Below are positions 5,158-5,941 of a DNA stretch of 5,941 nucleotides, one piece after another. The notes under the pieces were generated by a model. That model saw only the letters and a list, made by a program, of their open reading frames with translations. It did no database searches and was not told the DNA's origin. Both the position numbers and the translations under genes were made by a program. This DNA comes from Candidatus Pacearchaeota archaeon. GTDB taxonomy: Archaea; Nanobdellota; Nanobdellia; Pacearchaeales; GW2011-AR1. Position 1 is the stretch's first letter. Each line of letters opens with the position of its first letter. The stretch spans positions 31,854 through 37,794 of the forward strand of contig NZDU01000042.1 of NCBI GenBank assembly GCA_002688875.1, written 5' to 3'.

Positions 5158-5941
5158 ATGAAACTCTACGACCTAGTAGAACAAACATCATCAAAACCAA
5201 TTAGATTTACATTTGGACGATTTAACCCACCACACATTGGCCACAAAAAATTACTTGATGCAGTAGCCAAAGGTGGAGGAATATATAAAATCTTTCCAAC
5301 TCGCACACATGATAAGAAAAGAAACCCATTAGATCCAGATACAAAAATAAGACTTATGGGACTATTGTTTCCAGAACATGAATGGCACATTGTAAACAAC
5401 CCTTCTCTTAAAACAATCATACAAATAATGCAAAGATTGGCAACGATGACAAAAAATGTAACAATGGTTGTTGGAGATGACAGAGTAGCATCATTTAATA
5501 GATTATTAAATTCATATAATGGAAAAGAATATACATTCGACACTATTAATGTAGAATCAGCAGGTATACGTGATCCAGATGCTGTAGGTGTTGAAGGTGC
5601 AAGTGCAACTAAAGTAAGAGATGCCGTTGTTGCAAATGACTACAAAACATTTGAGAAATATATGCCACCAGATCACAACGCAACATACAGAACCTGGATT
5701 AATGTGCGTGGTGCGATGGGCCTAGGAAAAATTGGTGGAAAACTTGGCGAACAACCTGAACAACAAAGCAAACCAACTGTTTATGTAGATATGGATGGTG
5801 TGTTAGCAGACTTCTTTTCAGAATACGCAAAATTGGCTGGAATTAAATCAGGCGACTATAGAAAAATACCATCCGCATCGGTTGACCCAACATTAAACAA
5901 AATGGTTGGTACAGATTTCTTTAATAGACTACCTAAAATAA
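5158..5941 (+). CDS. HxGH nucleotidyltransferase fused to a HAD 5'-nucleotidase-like domain (partial, 3' end missing)
   Basis: 261 codons are visible and the frame is open at the right edge. Residues about 15-170 form a cytidylyltransferase/NMN-adenylyltransferase-like fold: FGRFNPPHIGH (19-29) with the nucleotide-binding His26 and His29, VVGDDR (104-109), and SATKVR (149-154) at the position of the family's ISxTxxR signature. Such enzymes join a nucleotide to a phosphate-bearing substrate; NMN to NAD is one candidate, but the substrate cannot be read from sequence. A Gly-rich, Gln-rich linker (about 184-206) leads to VYVDMDGVLADFF (208-220), HAD motif I with Asp211 and Asp213, and GTDFFNRLP (251-259), as in 5'(3')-deoxyribonucleotidases; the later HAD motifs lie beyond the window. 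No export signal. The N-terminus MKLYDLVE resembles a capsid-targeting peptide. AGGAGG at 5145-5150 supports the start. From memory, marine T4-like phages carry related proteins. Confidence 0.85.
   Translation, partial: MKLYDLVEQTSSKPIRFTFGRFNPPHIGHKKLLDAVAKGGGIYKIFPTRTHDKKRNPLDPDTKIRLMGLLFPEHEWHIVNNPSLKTIIQIMQRLATMTKNVTMVVGDDRVASFNRLLNSYNGKEYTFDTINVESAGIRDPDAVGVEGASATKVRDAVVANDYKTFEKYMPPDHNATYRTWINVRGAMGLGKIGGKLGEQPEQQSKPTVYVDMDGVLADFFSEYAKLAGIKSGDYRKIPSASVDPTLNKMVGTDFFNRLPKI

Noticed and set aside
5166..5543. Open frame of 125 codons on the - strand
   Set aside because: It lies opposite the HxGH nucleotidyltransferase, whose motifs are unmistakable.

Overview
The window is AT-rich, and every gene lies on the + strand with very little spacing. 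It most resembles a piece of a marine T4-like myovirus genome, or a close relative, infecting an AT-rich Gram-negative host of the SAR11 (Pelagibacter) kind. That reading is an inference from protein character, gene density and the right-hand genes; no database search was possible. The right end (4784 onward) looks like a phage module: a small conserved-looking phage protein, then an HxGH nucleotidyltransferase joined in one frame to a HAD-type 5'-nucleotidase domain that runs off the edge. The left end (to 161) is the 3' tail of an unrecognised gene.

Between these sits the unusual part (201-4577), three overlapping genes that all carry export signals: a Bax-type glucosaminidase (201-953), a 57-residue lipoprotein (940-1113) and a 1155-residue subtilisin-family protease (1110-4577). 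The protease has a long Thr/Ser-rich repeat region before its catalytic domain and an outer-membrane-barrel-like C-terminus. The genes are joined by a 14-nt overlap, an ATGA overlap and, into the next small gene (4567-4773), an 11-nt overlap, so they probably form one transcription unit. A hairpin followed by a T-run (114-140) and a near-ideal sigma70 promoter (167-194) mark its start. The -10 box is so close to the first ATG that the mRNA may be leaderless.

Taken together, the three exported proteins could act on peptidoglycan, outer membrane and cell surface, as a lysis, host-envelope-remodelling or superinfection-exclusion cassette. This role is inferred. The two genes after the cassette begin with short N-termini (MRYQEIKE and MKLYDLVE) that resemble the T4 capsid-targeting sequence and end in the (I/L)xE motif cut by the T4 prohead protease. 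The nucleotidyltransferase/HAD enzyme may therefore be packaged in the capsid and injected. Gene-free stretches are only 162-200, 4774-4783 and 5156-5157; no tRNA, rRNA, CRISPR array or insertion sequence was seen.
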